NCBI GenBank assembly: GCA_963921195.1
Contig: OY992540.1
Location: forward strand, 22,456,262-22,520,261
Source: Pegoplata infirma
Taxonomy: Eukaryota > Arthropoda > Insecta > Diptera > Anthomyiidae
Reading direction: 5' to 3'
Length of the DNA: 64,000 nt
Part shown: in pieces, positions 1 through 12,009 of the stretch
Numbering within the stretch: the stretch's first letter is position 1
Layout of the letters: every line of letters starts with the position of its first letter
Made by a program: the position numbers and the translations under genes
Notes under the pieces: model-generated
Database searches by the model: none
What the model was told of the DNA's origin: nothing
What the model saw: only the letters and a program-made list of their open reading frames with translations

Positions 1-236
1 CCGGTTGAGCTGAAATTCAATACCAAACAGACCTGGGGAACGGCATGCAACGTTTCAGCAGTTTCATTATTGTCTTTCGAAAGTTATCGGGTTTTTATCT
101 AGTAAATTCGCGAAAAACCCTTGCCGAAATTTTTGCTCATAACTTTTGAACTACTGGACCGATTGCAATACCAACCTGACCAGGTAAATGACCAACATAT
201 ATGCCAAGTCTTTCAAAAGTTAGTGTGCTTTTTGAT
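1..236 (-). mobile_element. Truncated mini-me-like element
   Basis: The reverse complement closely matches the central part of the elements at 24574-25502 and 54150-55077. The shared stretch covers the segment reading ACTTTTGAAAGAC and the segment reading GGTTCAAAAGTTAT. The (GTCY)n core and the 3' hairpin end are missing, and the left side runs off the window. It breaks off at about 236 directly against a MITE copy, so the junction is chimeric. No coding capacity. Confidence 0.75.
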
Positions 237-237
237 T

Positions 238-627
238 TTGAGTAAATAATTTAATAAAAATTTAATAGTTTTTTTACTTTTTTTTAAACTGTCATAGGTT
301 TTTGAGTTCTCGTTTAGTTTATAGTTTTTTGTATATGTATAAGAAAGTTTGTAATCGTCTTTATAAAATTTTCCTATGTTTTTGAGACATAAATATGTTT
401 GGTAAAGTTTGCAAAAACAAGTTTTATGTTTTTTTTTATAAAAAAATTTAAAACTTTTTTAAACTTTTTAAAAAAATAATTAGAAATTTTTTTTTTTTAA
501 ATATTTAATAAATTTTTATTAAAAATATACTCAATTCTATTAAATCGTTTACTGGTGCAAAATTGAGTAATTTTTTACTCAATAGTATTAAAAATTTACT
601 CAAATAATTTTTTTATTTTTTGCTGTG
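238..627. mobile_element. 5'-truncated AT-rich MITE, copy of the element at 17807-18357
   Basis: The sequence matches 17930-18357 almost base for base, including the segments GTTTGTAATCGTCTTTATAA and AATCGTTTACTGGTGCAAAA, and ends in the same CTGTG terminus. The other end is missing and replaced by mini-me sequence. It holds only motifs such as TTTACTCAA and TTGAGTAA. The superfamily is not determined. Confidence 0.75.
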
Positions 628-710
628 TAGTAAAATCACTTCCATAAGTTGTTCATCTCGCTTATTATTTATGAAATAAAGGTGACATTGAAACACCTAG
701 TGGTTAAAGC

Positions 711-1284
711 TAGAGATGGGCACATGAGTAGAGCGTGATTCAAGCGTGATCACGCGTGAGTGTGACTGAATTCGATTTTACTCACGTGATTGTGATTGAG
801 TGTGAGTGCGGAAAAAAATTGCGTGAGTGAGTGTGCGTGAGTAAGATGTTTGCGTGAGTGATAGTACGTGAGTCGATTTTATTGCGTGAGTTTTCGTGAT
901 TTATTTTCTCTTCATATTTCCTTTCGTACCAAAAAAATCAACAAAATGACATTAATATTCGGCTAAACTTAGGATTTCATATGAAAAAAGCAAAAAAAAA
1001 ATTGTAAAATTTCGCAGAACTTTAAATTTTGCTTAGAATTTTAGAAATTTTAGTTTTTGAATTTTTTATTGTATAAATAAAAGTTTCGTGAGTGTGAGTC
1101 AACGTGAGAGTGAGTGAAGCTTGTGTGAGTGCACGTGAGTGTGAGTTGTATTAAATTTACTCACGTGATTGTTAGTGAGTGTGAGTAAAAAAATTATGTT
1201 CGTGAGTGAGTGTGCGTGAATCAAAAATTCCTGTCATGAGCGTGAGTGAGTGTGAGTCAAAAATCACTCTGGCGCCCATCTCTA
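711..1284. mobile_element. Complete non-autonomous hAT-like element
   Basis: The element has perfect 11-bp terminal inverted repeats, TAGAGATGGGC at 711-721 and its complement at 1274-1284. It is flanked by a perfect 8-bp target duplication, GTTAAAGC, at 703-710 and 1285-1292. An 8-bp duplication with TAGAG-type termini fits the hAT superfamily. The interior has no transposase; it is dominated by short degenerate repeats of CGTGAGTG and TGTGAGTG in the outer thirds (730-905 and 1085-1262) around an AT-rich core. Subterminal repeats of this kind are typical transposase-binding regions in hAT elements, but that role is inferred here. Confidence 0.9.
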
Positions 1285-1292
1285 GTTAAAGC

Positions 1293-3127
1293 ATATTTTT
1301 GAAATTATCTTTAACTTTTAACTTTAGCCCTACTGAACATATTAAAAAAAACTTAGCGGTAAAGCATGTGAACTCAATTTCTTGCAATTTGCGAAAAACA
1401 TTTCCGTTTTAGTTGATGCCGCAAAATGTACTAGGCCCGTTGACATGAAAATGTTACATTTGTTTAACAAACTTTTTCCCCTGATCCGATTTCACCTATT
1501 TTTGACAACCTTAAACATTTATGAATTTTCCAATTTTAGGACAATATAGAAAAAATTTGAAAAATTTATGAATTTCCAAGATAATTAAGAATTTAACAAT
1601 TTTGCGAATTTTTCTAATTTTTAATCATTTTAAATAATTTTTTTTAATTTTTGTAATCAAGTTTTTTTACGACTTCAACTTATGACAGAAATCGCGAGCA
1701 AACGACTATAAATTCTCTTAGAAGGATACCAGGTATTTCTTTTCGGAATCCAAATAATTTAGCAGGCGCTTTGTTTCCCGAACGAGTTAATATCTTTTTT
1801 ACATTTTGTTAGAGCTCGGTAAATGTTTAATACCGTTACCGAAAAGAAGAAGCTTTAAGAACATATTTTAGTTTTAGGATGCCTATACTAGGATTCAGCT
1901 CAGAATTTAGGTATTTAAAACTAAAATATATGTATTAAACAATAACCAGCAATAAACCAAGTTATTAACAATTCAAAACAGGAACAGGAAATTACACATA
2001 AGAACATATGCGCCTTTCAAAATATGCCATTTAGTTGCTTCAAAAAATATAATTTCTGCAATGACATCATCATTATCCGGCTGAAATAGTTGTAATGTGG
2101 AGACAATATTAGCCAATTGTTGAAGATAAAAACAAACAATAAGAAAAGGCCACACATTTAAAATCTCAGCTAATGAAAGCAGTGGCAACAGCAGCAGCAG
2201 CTACTTGGGTAGTCAAAACATTTGGTAGTAGTTGTTTATGGAAAAACTCTTGTTAATACAAAACATTTGGTTGCATTGAAATTTTAGTTTTCATATGTTT
2301 GATTGTTTGTTTTAGCCAACACAATGTGGCAATTTTCTTGGCCAAAAAAACACATACAAATGAAATCTTTTTTTTTGGAGACAATGACAATAAAATCACT
2401 TTGGTTTTATTGTCTATAAATTGTTTTGTTTGAAATTCTTTATTTCATCTTTATTTCTTGGATCTCTAGAACTCTATTCATACTTAAGAAGTTCCAGTTG
2501 TTGTGTATAAAACGAATGAGTTATGACGGTCATTTATAGTGACTGTGACAACAATTACGAAAGGAAAACATAATTCTAAATGTTTTATATTTTCAGTTTA
2601 ATGCTGAGGATGTTGATGATGATGATGACGATATTTGCCACTATTTAAGTAGTATTGTTTAGTTTAAGTACTATATGTGTGAGGACTCCTTTATTATCAT
2701 TCTCCTCAATCACTCTGTGTGGCATAAATAAAATTGGTTTCAGCACTATAATTTCATTTTTGTAAAATAATAACTTTTGATTTATATTGCGGATATAGAT
2801 GGCAGTTTTGTTAAAACACAACACTATAAAATATTTTATTTCATTTTTTTTTATAATAATGGCTTTATTTTAGACAAAATAAAAACACTAAACTGTTTAT
2901 AATGTTTAAATAGAAAGTAAATTGCTTTTAATACGACAGCTGATAAAAAAGTTGTCAAAATAGTTTTTAAGAAATTTTTACACAACAAATTTTTATCGTA
3001 AGGAAACCCTGCCGGACCGATTAATATCATAAATTATAATCTGTTAAGTCACACTATTCTGAAAAAAGAAATTTCAATAAAGTTTCCTTCACAAAATTTC
3101 TCAGATGTTCAGACATTTCTGAAATAT
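1293..3127. other. Noncoding AT-rich stretch, nothing recognised
   Basis: No supported gene. It holds a short CAG-type run (about 2188-2200) and a GATGATGATGATGACGAT run near 2615. Homopolymer A and T runs are common, and no terminal repeats were found. Confidence 0.5.
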
Positions 3128-3289
3128 TTGCCTTTAGAAAATTGTGAAGACATAGACCTACAATATGCATATGAATACGAAACAATCTTTATTAAATTTA
3201 AGTCGACGCATATTTTTGCTCTAAACGATATTCCTGTTAGTTCGGGAGTTATCGAAATTTTCCCGAAGGTCTACATTGTTTCAAAAGGG

Positions 3290-3412
3290 ATAACGAAATT
3301 TTTAAACGCTGATGTGACCGATAAGTCGAGACACCCTAACCTTAAAATGGTCTCTTTTATATATGTTTTAAGTTTCAAGTCAATCGGTTCATAAGGGTTT
3401 AGATAATTCCCT
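3290..3412. repeat. Dispersed repeat fragment shared with 18447-18535
   Basis: The segment around CTAACCTTAAAATGGTCTCT followed by a TTTTAAGTTTCA block recurs at about 18455-18530 in the same orientation. At 18403 that copy is preceded by the terminus of the foldback family at 25507-26584, so both may be decayed pieces of that family. The short open frame here has no recognisable homology. Confidence 0.5.
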
Positions 3413-3414
3413 TG

Positions 3415-4215
3415 TGATATTCAATCATTTTCTTATAGAAAATATCTCAGATTCTTCGATTTTTTATACAGAAATAATCTGAGACTCTGAAACATTCTTT
3501 CAATTCTCATATTTTAAAGTAATTGTTAGATTTCGTGAACTTTTTCGTATGCAAAAATCCTCAGATTCTTAAACATTTTTCGAAAAAAAATTTCAGATTC
3601 TTAATAGTTATCAGTTATACAATTTTCTAAAAATAAAATCTTTGATTTTATAGGAATTTTCAATAGAAACATTTATGAGAATAGAGGAATGACGCGGTTT
3701 TAAAAAGCTGTTTGATTTTCGCTCATAAAAATTTAGAACTTTATTACAGAAGGTACGAAAACTGTTAGACGAGGAAAATATGATAATGTTAAGTTACCAT
3801 TGTGCATCCAAAAAAAAACCTTGTCAAATTACTAGAAAAAGTCTCGTAATCCTATTTTACCAATATTTGACAGTTTTACTTTTTTTTAACAAACAATTTT
3901 TTATAAATTTATATCGTGATACAGAAACTGGGGGTAAGTCATTTTTGTATAAAAAAATTGTCAAGTTCACAACAATTTTTTCCATAGAAAATTTATTTTC
4001 ATAATAAGAATTTCCAGATTGAGAGACATTTTTTCACAAAAAATTTTCAGATTTATTCACATTTTTAATTTAAAAATTTTCAGATTTGCCCTGTAAAAAT
4101 TTTTAGCTTTTTTCTTTGAAAATTCAGTTCAGATTTTTTTTTGATGAAAAATTTTTGGATTTCAAAATTCTTTTCCTTTGGAAAATTTTTTAGAAAATTT
4201 CATTCTTTTTGCTTT
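3415..4215. repeat. Decayed relatives of the 35-bp CTCAGATTCTGAGAC satellite
   Basis: Scattered motifs such as ATCTCAGATTCT, AATCTGAGACTCTGAAACAT and TTTTCAGATT alternate with TATAGAAAA-like pieces. They are strongly diverged from the array at 53290-54149. The middle (3665-4005) is unclear AT-rich DNA. Confidence 0.4.
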
Positions 4216-6207
4216 TTCTTTCTTTTTCTTTTTTTCGGATCAGTCTGTCTGGGGAAAGTAAGATGCAGTCTAAACCAAATAAGCTGTTAATTTTGAAAAT
4301 AAGTAAAATCGAGTCTAGTAGTGCGTTTACATTGGTCATCAAGATTAAAGCATATTATGGCTCCAATCTAGTTTCAATATTTTAAATTGCACATAAAAAT
4401 TATTTTTTTATTTCAATCTAGTAGTTCAGACTCTAATCGTCGAACGAAATCTCTTAACATAGAAAAAAAACGAATTGTTATATTGACCCCCATAATTGTG
4501 AATACAATTAATTTTTCACTGAAAGTAATATTGTACGGAAATTTGTAATATCAACAAACGTATGTAAATTTTGATTGTTGAAAAAAAAAATTATTTTTTT
4601 TAACAAAGAAATTCAACAAAAACCAACAGTTGATCTTACAAAAGTAAAAATTCTTAATCGGGGCTATTCCTGTTGTCATAAACGCGTTTAATACGCGACG
4701 AAGGTAATTTTTGGTATTCCTGAATACGTTGGAGATGATACACACGAAAAACATATGTTTTTTCGTCATCGTCGACATTCGACGTATTCCTCAATTCGTC
4801 TTCGACGTCAGATTCATAAAATTTTGTTCGACATCTTTTTTGGCGCGTTTTTATAGAAAATTGTATTTTTTTTTAATTAAATCATTAAAACTCCAGAATT
4901 TTATTTTAAATGTCAATTAAGTGTTTTATTTTTGTATAAATTATGTAATAAAAATGTCTCCGGCAGAATAAAAACCATAAAATGCAAACTGCATTTGTTC
5001 CCGGACTGTGCCACACAGGGAAGGATTTTTGTTTATGGCGATTTTTTGTTTAATTTCTGAAGTTTAATAACTTCTCCTTAATTTTTTAAATATATGGGGC
5101 ATTCCATGTGAAATCGGACACTTTGAAAAACTTTTTTTTAGATTTTCCCAATTTGTTTACAGTTTTTAGTACCCTTCGAAAACTCCTTCGTGGTAAATTT
5201 TCAGATTTTTTTGATGACCCGTTCAAAAGATATCGAATTTTTAAAAATTGGTAGTTTGTTCCATTACTCAAATTTCTTTTAATCATAACTTTTTCAATAA
5301 TGGTTCAAATTTCAAAATTTTTTTTTCAAAATTTTTGTTTTTTTACGAACTTTCTAAAAAAAAATCCCAAAAAATTCTTAAAAGCACTTTAGTATGCGAT
5401 TTTTAAGTTTTAAAATTTAAATCTCATTTTTGAAAATGTTTGTACTCTTCGATTTTTTTGAAATTTTTTTGTGTAAAACTTCTATCAATTCTACAAATTT
5501 TTTGCCCAGGAAGATCGTGGGATAACGATTATTACTATTTTTTTAAATTTTTTGAAAAAATTTTATTGTAATTTTTCAATCTTAAAATCATTTCTACTGC
5601 TCCAATGGTGCGTCATAGAGGGGTCCTTATAAGACCGACCCCCATTAATTTTTACGTCTTAACATTTCTTTGAAACAAACTAACACCCTATCTCCAATTT
5701 CTAAGGGGGCTCCCACACAAAACGACATTTTTTAAAATTTGTTCCAACCGCTCTAACTGCCCTAATAGTGCCCTTAGAGCAACAAAATGTATGACCGACT
5801 TACAATATTTTTTTAGTCCAAACATTTTCTCTGAACACACCTACCCTCTATCTTTAACTGTTAAGGCAGTCCCCATACAATTTTTTTTATTTTTTGTAAA
5901 TTTGTTTTATTTAATCAGCCTCTACCGGTAAAATGGTGCGTCCGAGAGGGGTCATTAGCGAGACCGACCCCCATTTATTTTTACCCTACAACATTTTTTC
6001 AAAACATACTTACGCCCTATCTCCACTCCCTAAGTAGGCTCCCATACAAAATTACATTTTTATAAAATTTGCCCCAACTGTTATTTGTATGGGAGCCTAC
6101 TTAGGGAGTGGAGATAGGGCGTAGGTATGTTTTGAAAAAATGTTGTAGGGTAAAAATAAATGGGGGTTGGTCTCAGTAATGACCCCTCACGGACGCACCA
6201 TTGGACC

Positions 6208-7351
6208 TAGAGTTTCTGAATAACCGATAAATTTAGTAACCGCGGTTTCGGTTATCAAAAATTGAATAACCGATCGGTTTCGGTTATTTTCGGTTATAGG
6301 TAAAAATTTTATTCTAATGGAAAAACTATATTTTTAAATAGCTTTTTATTAGCATCGAATTCAGTTTAAATTCCTATTTAGGTTAACCTTCCGCTTATGT
6401 ATTTTAAAAAGCCGAATTCAATTCATCTTCCAAAGATCGAGTGGTTCCTCATTTTCAGAACTGAATAATTCTTCGTCAACTGGATATAAATTTAAATTAT
6501 CTCGTTAGTAAAATAAGAATTTAAAATTAAAAAGATTTGAATTTTGTCATTATAAACTGGATTTTAATTGAGACGAACAATCTAAGTAATCTGAAACTTT
6601 AAATTTCTAAAACTTGTCTCCACTAGTTTGTTGTATTTTTTTCGAATTGCGTAAACCAAAAATTAGTCTTCACTCAAAATTGTAAAAGTTGTCGTTGGAT
6701 TTATGGATATTGACAGTTATTTATCGTCTATCTCTAGCGCTTGTCCATTCATTCATACAAAGCGGCAAAAAAATCACCCCTGACTAACTGCTGATCCTTT
6801 TATAAAATTGCTGACATCTTCATATAATTTTTCCAAATTTCTCCAATGACAAGTCAGCCGCTGTCTAAAAGCATTGTTGGTGGCCACCGATGCTGGTGCA
6901 CACTGCTGACTTGTCATTGGGGACATGTGGAAAAATTGTGTGAATATGTCAGAAATTTCATAAAGGGAGTGTCAGCAGTATGTCAGCGGTGATTATTTTT
7001 TCCCAACTGGGTAGTTAAGCTAAATTTTTACAATTTTGAATCTCATAAAAATTAAGAGGCCCTTTTAAGTTTAACGGCTATATTCTTAGCAAAACAGGCA
7101 ATTAACTTCTTCACACTCATTTATGTTAAAAGGGAAAACTTGTCACTCGATTTTAGTCACTTGTTTTTTTTTTTATAAAATGTAAATAGTTGTTAATTTA
7201 AATTACTTGTTTTAAATGCCAAAAAAAATATAAAAATCTATAAAATTAATAAAATTCGGATAACCGCACATATATGGGACGGTTTCGGGTTCGGTTTTCG
7301 GCTTCAATAACCGCGGTTTCGGTTACGGTTTTAACCGAAACAGAAACTCTA
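6208..7351. mobile_element. Non-autonomous hAT-like element inside the foldback
   Basis: Terminal inverted repeats are TAGAGTTTCTG at 6208-6218 and CAGAAACTCTA at 7341-7351. The flanking 8-bp target duplication ATTGGACC (6200-6207 and 7352-7359) is perfect. The uninterrupted target can be seen in foldback copy 2 near 27700, which confirms the insertion. Both subterminal regions are rich in the motif CGGTTTCGGTTAT or its complement (6240-6300 and 7255-7345). No transposase frame remains. A second small palindromic element lies within it at about 6768-7012. Confidence 0.92.
6768..7012. mobile_element. Small palindromic MITE nested in the hAT-like element
   Basis: Two arms of about 100 bp are inverted copies. 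The left arm includes AATGACAAGTCAGC (about 6845); the right arm includes GCTGACTTGTCATT (about 6907). Both continue outward through CTGCTGA and CTGACA blocks to a run of A or T. The right edge ends in CCCAACTGGG; the left edge is diverged. No target duplication was established. Confidence 0.65.
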
Positions 7352-8279
7352 ATTGGACCTGCAGAAGCTGATTAAATAAAACAAATTTACAAAAAATAAA
7401 AAAAAATTGTATGGGGACCGCCCTAACAGTTAAAGAAATTTGGACCATTATTGAAGAAGTTATGATTAAAAGAAGTTTGAGTAAAGGAACAAACTACCAA
7501 TTTTTAAAAATTCGATATCTTTTGAACGGGTCATCCAAAAAATCTGAAAATTTACCACGAAGGAGTTTTCGAAGGGTACTAAAAACTGTAAACAAATTGG
7601 GAAAATCTAAAAAAAAAGTTTTTCAAAGTGTCCGATTTCACATGGAATGCCCCATATATATTATAGTAAAATTGAAAATAAATATAAAATATGACCCGCA
7701 ATATAATTTTAATTCATTTACAATTCATGTTATTTTATATGTTTTGTTGTTTTTTATGTTTTGCTAGTGATGACAAAAATTAATCGATATTCCTTCACCG
7801 ATACCACTGAAGTGTTGCAGAATGTGGTGAAACTCGGTCGTCGAAAGTGAAACTCATTCGACTTCGAAGTGATGCGCGTATTTAGATATAAGGATGAATA
7901 TTTTTTTTTTCAACAAACACAATTTGTTGATCTGACAAATAAAATTTTTTTTCAACAAGGAAATTTAACAAACTCAAACACTATTTATTGACATGATAAA
8001 ATAATTTTAAAATTAAATTACTTGACTGAGTTTATTGAAAACAAAATCAAAGTTTTGTATATGGACTATCATGTTTGGTTGATTTACAATTTATATTTGG
8101 TGATATAAATTTGACGATTTTATTTTCTGTTCGGTACAACTCTATACTTCTTTTATTTTCCAATACTGAATCACAATTTACTTGATTAGAATTCCAATGT
8201 AAACGCACTACTACGCATTCTACTGACATTCGTCTGTCGCACAGTGGGGCGAGATGCACTATTTTTCTCAGAATAAGGT

Positions 8280-9383
8280 ACTCTATAGTTTTAAATTGTA
8301 AAATTCAAGCATTTATTATTCATCTTAAACATTGTATTTATAGAAAAACATTTTTTTATGAAGAACATCATATAAGTACAAGCTTTTATTCACAAAAAAA
8401 GACAAGTGTCCTTAACTAAAAATCTCTCATACATCCAACTTTCCAACCAGCCAACTAAATAATTGCCTTAACAAATTTTATAATTCAACAAGTGTAGACA
8501 ATTTATGTTAATAATATAACAATTTACCACAATATGTAAATCCTTTAACAAATTTAACTTAAGAATTTATTTTCATACACTTTTTTCATAAACTCTAAAA
8601 AATTGTATATTTACTTCTTATTTATGAGAATTTGTATATAAACTGGTATACAAAGCAGAAAGCCATAATGAAGCCTTCTGGGTATATCAGGCTTTAAAAG
8701 AGGATTTAAAAATACTGGCATTTTATTATGTTACTCCTAGTTATATTATTCAATCTTCCTTCACTCTATAGAGTTTTTTTTTTTTTGTTTTATTTTTCAT
8801 CATAAGCATCATCAGTATTTTAGTTGAGTTGAAGTTTATTTTTTTTGCTGCCGTTCCTTTCTAACTCTATGGAGCTTAACAGTATAAATAAACCAGCAAC
8901 AGTTTTTAGAGAGTATTCGAAAAAGCTATTACGCTAACACTGAATCAAACGGTTATCGATGTTTTGCTTGAAAAAAGTAGTGCATACTTTTAGGCTCAAA
9001 AAAACATTGTTATTAATAAATATTAGAACATTTCTAAAAATATTGAAACTAATCACTTCACTCGTGGAAAGAAAATGTCATAACTCATTAGCTTTTTTAA
9101 GTAAAATTGTGACAATTGGCCAGGAAATATTTCGTATGCTGAAATAATGTCATAAGCTTTCCAAGAAGAGTTTTGGCATCAGAAAACTAGAGTAAATCCT
9201 CCAATAGACTTTCAAAGTCTACAGCACCGTTTCCTACAATGAAAATTAGTAAGAAATGAGAAAAAGTTTGAAGACAGTGTGAAGATTGGAAAGCACTTGC
9301 TCAGAATTGCTGCACTTATCAGCTGCACATTCTTGTTGTTTCAAAGAATATATCCTGCATTTGACATAATTTTCTCCGGAACT
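8280..9383. other. Noncoding AT-rich stretch, nothing recognised
   Basis: No repeat boundary, RNA gene or convincing coding sequence was found. Short open frames are AT-rich and unrelated to known domains as far as can be judged by eye. Confidence 0.45.
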
Positions 9384-10652
9384 AGTTCTACGGGAGACCT
9401 GTTAGCGTTTCTTTCGGAACGCTGGAGTCGATCTATTCATCAATTTGGTGAAAGCAAGGTGGTTGCTCTAGATATTTCCAAGGCGTTTGATCGTGTGTGG
9501 CACGGTGCACTCGTTTCGAAGCTTATTGCGTTTGGTGTCGGTAGTGATTTCTCTCGATTTATATCGAGCTTTCTTAGAGACCGCTCTATACGTGTTGTTA
9601 TAGATGGGTTCTCATCGGATGAGTTTCATCTGAATTCAGGGGTGCCGCAAGGTTCTGTTCTATCTCCTACACTTTTTCTTATTTTTCTTAACGGCCTTTT
9701 GGGTCTAAATTCTAATCCTATCTATTCTTTTGCAGATGTAAGCAACATTTTTCATTCATTTTCCTTTAATCATAGACCAAGCCTTATTGAGGTTGATGCT
9801 ATGAGGCAGAACATGAATGACACACTCAATCATGACCTTACGAAAATCTCCGAGTGGGGTCTTGCGAATCAGGTCGATTTTATTGCTCGTAAAACCCAAT
9901 GTTGTATGCTGACCCACAGGCGTCTTTTGGAATCAGCGCCATCTGTATTCATGGGTGGTATAGCTATTGAGGAATCAGACGCTCTTGATGTTCTAGGCAT
10001 AAAAATCCAATGTGATGTTCGATGGAACCAACATGTTTTTCAAGTGTCGAAAGTAGCATTCAAGTGTCTTGGTTTTTTAAAACGGTGCAAGAATTACTTC
10101 ACCCCTTCTGATCTTCTCACTATTTATACCGCCGAAAATGGAAAACAACTCCCATATCTGCGCAGGTGCCTCAAAGTCTATCTTGAAGCTTCTGGATCGG
10201 GTGCAAAGGAGTGCGTTGAAGCTCATCAATGACAGTAGGGTATCCAGCTCTATTGATTCATTGGAGCATCGTCGGAATGTGGGTTGTGTGTCATTGTTCT
10301 ATCGATATTACCACGGTAAGTGCTCAGCTGAGATGGGTAAACTCATCCCTGAGACGCTGGTGCATACCCGTAGTACTCGCCTTTCCAGCAACTCACATCC
10401 GTTTGTTGTCGACCAATGTATCGCACAGCGCATTACATAGAAAATTCGTTTCTCGGTCGAATTAGCCGTATGTGGAACAAACTCCCCGCAGAAATCTTCC
10501 CAGTCGGCTACAATTTAGAAAAGTTCAAATTAAATGTCCACAAACACTACTCCCTCTTTCCTTCTCCTCATAACCTATTTTCCTAATACCAACACAATGC
10601 ATTGCATTAGTAGGGGGCATCCCCTAAGTGTTGGCTCAAAGTAAAAAAAAAA
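9384..10652 (+). pseudogene. LINE copy 1: 5'-truncated reverse transcriptase and C-terminal region
   Basis: This is the 3' part of a Jockey/CR1-group non-LTR retrotransposon. In-frame RT motifs are visible: VVALDISKAFDRVWH (the first catalytic aspartate block, about 9460-9503), SGVPQGSVLSPTLFL (about 9640-9684) and YSFADVSN near 9725. The catalytic FADD of the family is FADV here, so the second catalytic aspartate is lost. An 11-nt deletion at about 10133 shifts the frame; the C-terminal segment LLDRVQRSALKLINDSR continues in another frame, and another shift lies near 10415. The 3' end has a GGGGGCATCCCC hairpin (about 10611-10624) and a poly(A) run at 10643-10652. Homology begins abruptly at about 9384, as expected for 5' truncation. 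Neither the assignment to a named element nor a target duplication could be made. Confidence 0.88.
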
Positions 10653-11377
10653 CTTGAAACACTTTCAAAACCTCTCCTGGGTTATTATTCTAGGTATCAA
10701 GTCGATTTTGTTGTTTTCTTTTTTGTAATTTTTATTACAATGCCTGGTTGTCCTCAGTGCTATTGCCATTGTGGCCTTGCTTATGTGGGATGCTTGATAC
10801 AAACCCCAGATAGTATGGCAACCAACATCGACAACAAACAAACGACAGTTACTTAGTTAGTTTGACTAAAACCAACCAAGCTAAACCAACCAACCGTGCA
10901 ATCATAGGATAAACTAAATCCTTCCAAGTGACTCTTTTGGTATAGTACCAGTGTAGTAGTAGTAGCCATACTACTACTACTAACTATGTAGTATTCACTG
11001 TTTGTACTTGTATTATATTCTTTTTTTTCTCATGATAAGTATCAACAAAATAGTAACATCACATAAAGTATGAAGGAGATTTTTTGTTTTTGAATTCTGT
11101 TGTATTTATAAAAATATTCTCAAAGCACTGAAAGAAAATACGATTTTATATTGCTAATTTGATGGTATAAGTTTTAAAATTATTTTAATTTTACTTTTAT
11201 TTGTTTTTAAATGAATAAAAATATTGGCCCCATGTTGGGCGCCAAAAAGGCAAGAAGAATTTTGCTTTCTAAATCTTAGCATGGCCACAAAATTCTGCTT
11301 AAACGACTGATTAGAAAATTCTAAAACATAAAACTGTAAAACATAAAAATGTTGATATATATAAAACTACTAAACTT
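10653..11377. other. Noncoding stretch between LINE fragments
   Basis: A small perfect hairpin of TAG repeats lies near 10955-10982 (AGTAGTAGTAG against ACTACTACTAC). On the minus strand, a TGGCGCCCAACATGGGG motif at about 11227-11245 resembles the tRNA-Lys primer-binding site used by some insect LTR elements, but no LTR could be delimited. Nothing else was recognised. Confidence 0.35.
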
Positions 11378-12009
11378 TGTCCGAGTTTCCTCCATTTTCG
11401 ATTTGCCTTGGTCACAGTAAGGGAATTCCGTTTTAGTTTATAATGCTGGAGTGGTAACATTATGGTGTTACCTTTGGCATCCGCTCCAAGTTTTGCGTGT
11501 TCTTCGGCTTTCTCATTTCATTCAATTCCTTCGTTCCCCAGTACCCATATTAATTTAACTTTTTTATTTAAGCCCAGTTGTTTTAAGTTCTTGTAACACT
11601 TCAAAACGGTATTTAATTTAATTTGGTAGCTCAAGAGTGTCTATAGAACAGCCGCTTATCTACGTAGAAATTTAGGGTTGCTCCTTTTCCCCGTGCCATA
11701 TATTCCACAGTTTTTGATATACCAACTATCTCAGCCTGAAAGATACTCGAGTCTGCGGGTAATTTAAAAGATAAGAGGTGGTCTAAGTAGTTTCAATATA
11801 TTGAAACCAGCTACCACACCATGCGATTGCTTTTGACCATCTGTAAAGATATTTGTTGAGTTCGAAAGAGGGCCCTGCCAGATCGGCCAGAATTCTCCAT
11901 CTTGAAATTTAGCTTTATATTTCCGGTCGAGAAATAAATTGGGCACTATGTAATCTCAAACACAAGACGGTCTATATTAGCAATTTTACTGTGTCCAAAG
12001 TTACGATAC
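11378..12009 (-). pseudogene. Decayed RNase H domain of an I/R1-like LINE (downstream half)
   Basis: Read on the minus strand, the fragment shows RNase H-like blocks in order: a FTDG segment at about 11835-11865, SSIFQAEIVGI at about 11725-11755, NFYVD near 11660, and KKVKLIWVLGNEGIE with a following stop at about 11530-11575. The related copy at 20413-21131 reads IWVPGHIGIQGNERADE at the last site. Here the conserved histidine is asparagine and a stop follows, so the domain is dead. The protein then continues QHYKLKRNSL...ANRKWRKLG, parallel to the other copy. Frameshifts are frequent. It is interrupted by LINE copy 2, and its upstream part resumes at 14044. Confidence 0.7.

Larger units (their letters stand above)
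5091..7660. mobile_element. Giant foldback (long inverted repeat) element, copy 1, interrupted
   Basis: The left arm starts TATATGGGGCATTCCATG at 5091 and runs to about 6063. The sequence then folds back: about 6080-6207 is the reverse complement of about 5935-6063, and 7360-7660 is the reverse complement of outer-arm sequence. A hAT-like element (6208-7351) splits the right arm. Compared with copy 2 (26597-28512), the right arm has also lost about 490 bp near 7434. The arms carry no gene; short open frames appear on both strands simply because the arms are inverted copies. The foldback class is seen directly; the transposase source is unknown. Confidence 0.85.
4316..8213. other. Composite segment bounded by a 20-bp inverted match
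   Basis: The 20 bases at 4316-4335 (TAGTAGTGCGTTTACATTGG) occur as an exact reverse complement at 8194-8213. Weak inverted similarity continues inward, in TTGTTGAAAAAAAA-type segments near 4575-4600 and 7900-7960. The pair brackets the giant foldback element. It may mark the decayed ends of a larger element, but no target duplication was recognised. Confidence 0.35.

Noticed and set aside
7411..7767. 118-codon frame containing NLPRRSFRRVLKTVNKLG, also present at 5086-5286 and 28329-28520
   Set aside because: It recurs only because the giant foldback arms are inverted copies. It crosses an arm boundary, has no domain, and differs by frameshifts between copies.
8229..8250. CGCACAGTGGGGCGAGATGC as another Transib-type end
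   Set aside because: The heptamer matches, but no paired CACTGTG end, 5-bp duplication or CAAAAATA motif at +23 was found.
11227..11245. LTR retrotransposon leader (tRNA-Lys primer-binding-like motif), also near 56950
   Set aside because: No LTR, polypurine tract or gag/pol similarity nearby; the motif alone is insufficient.
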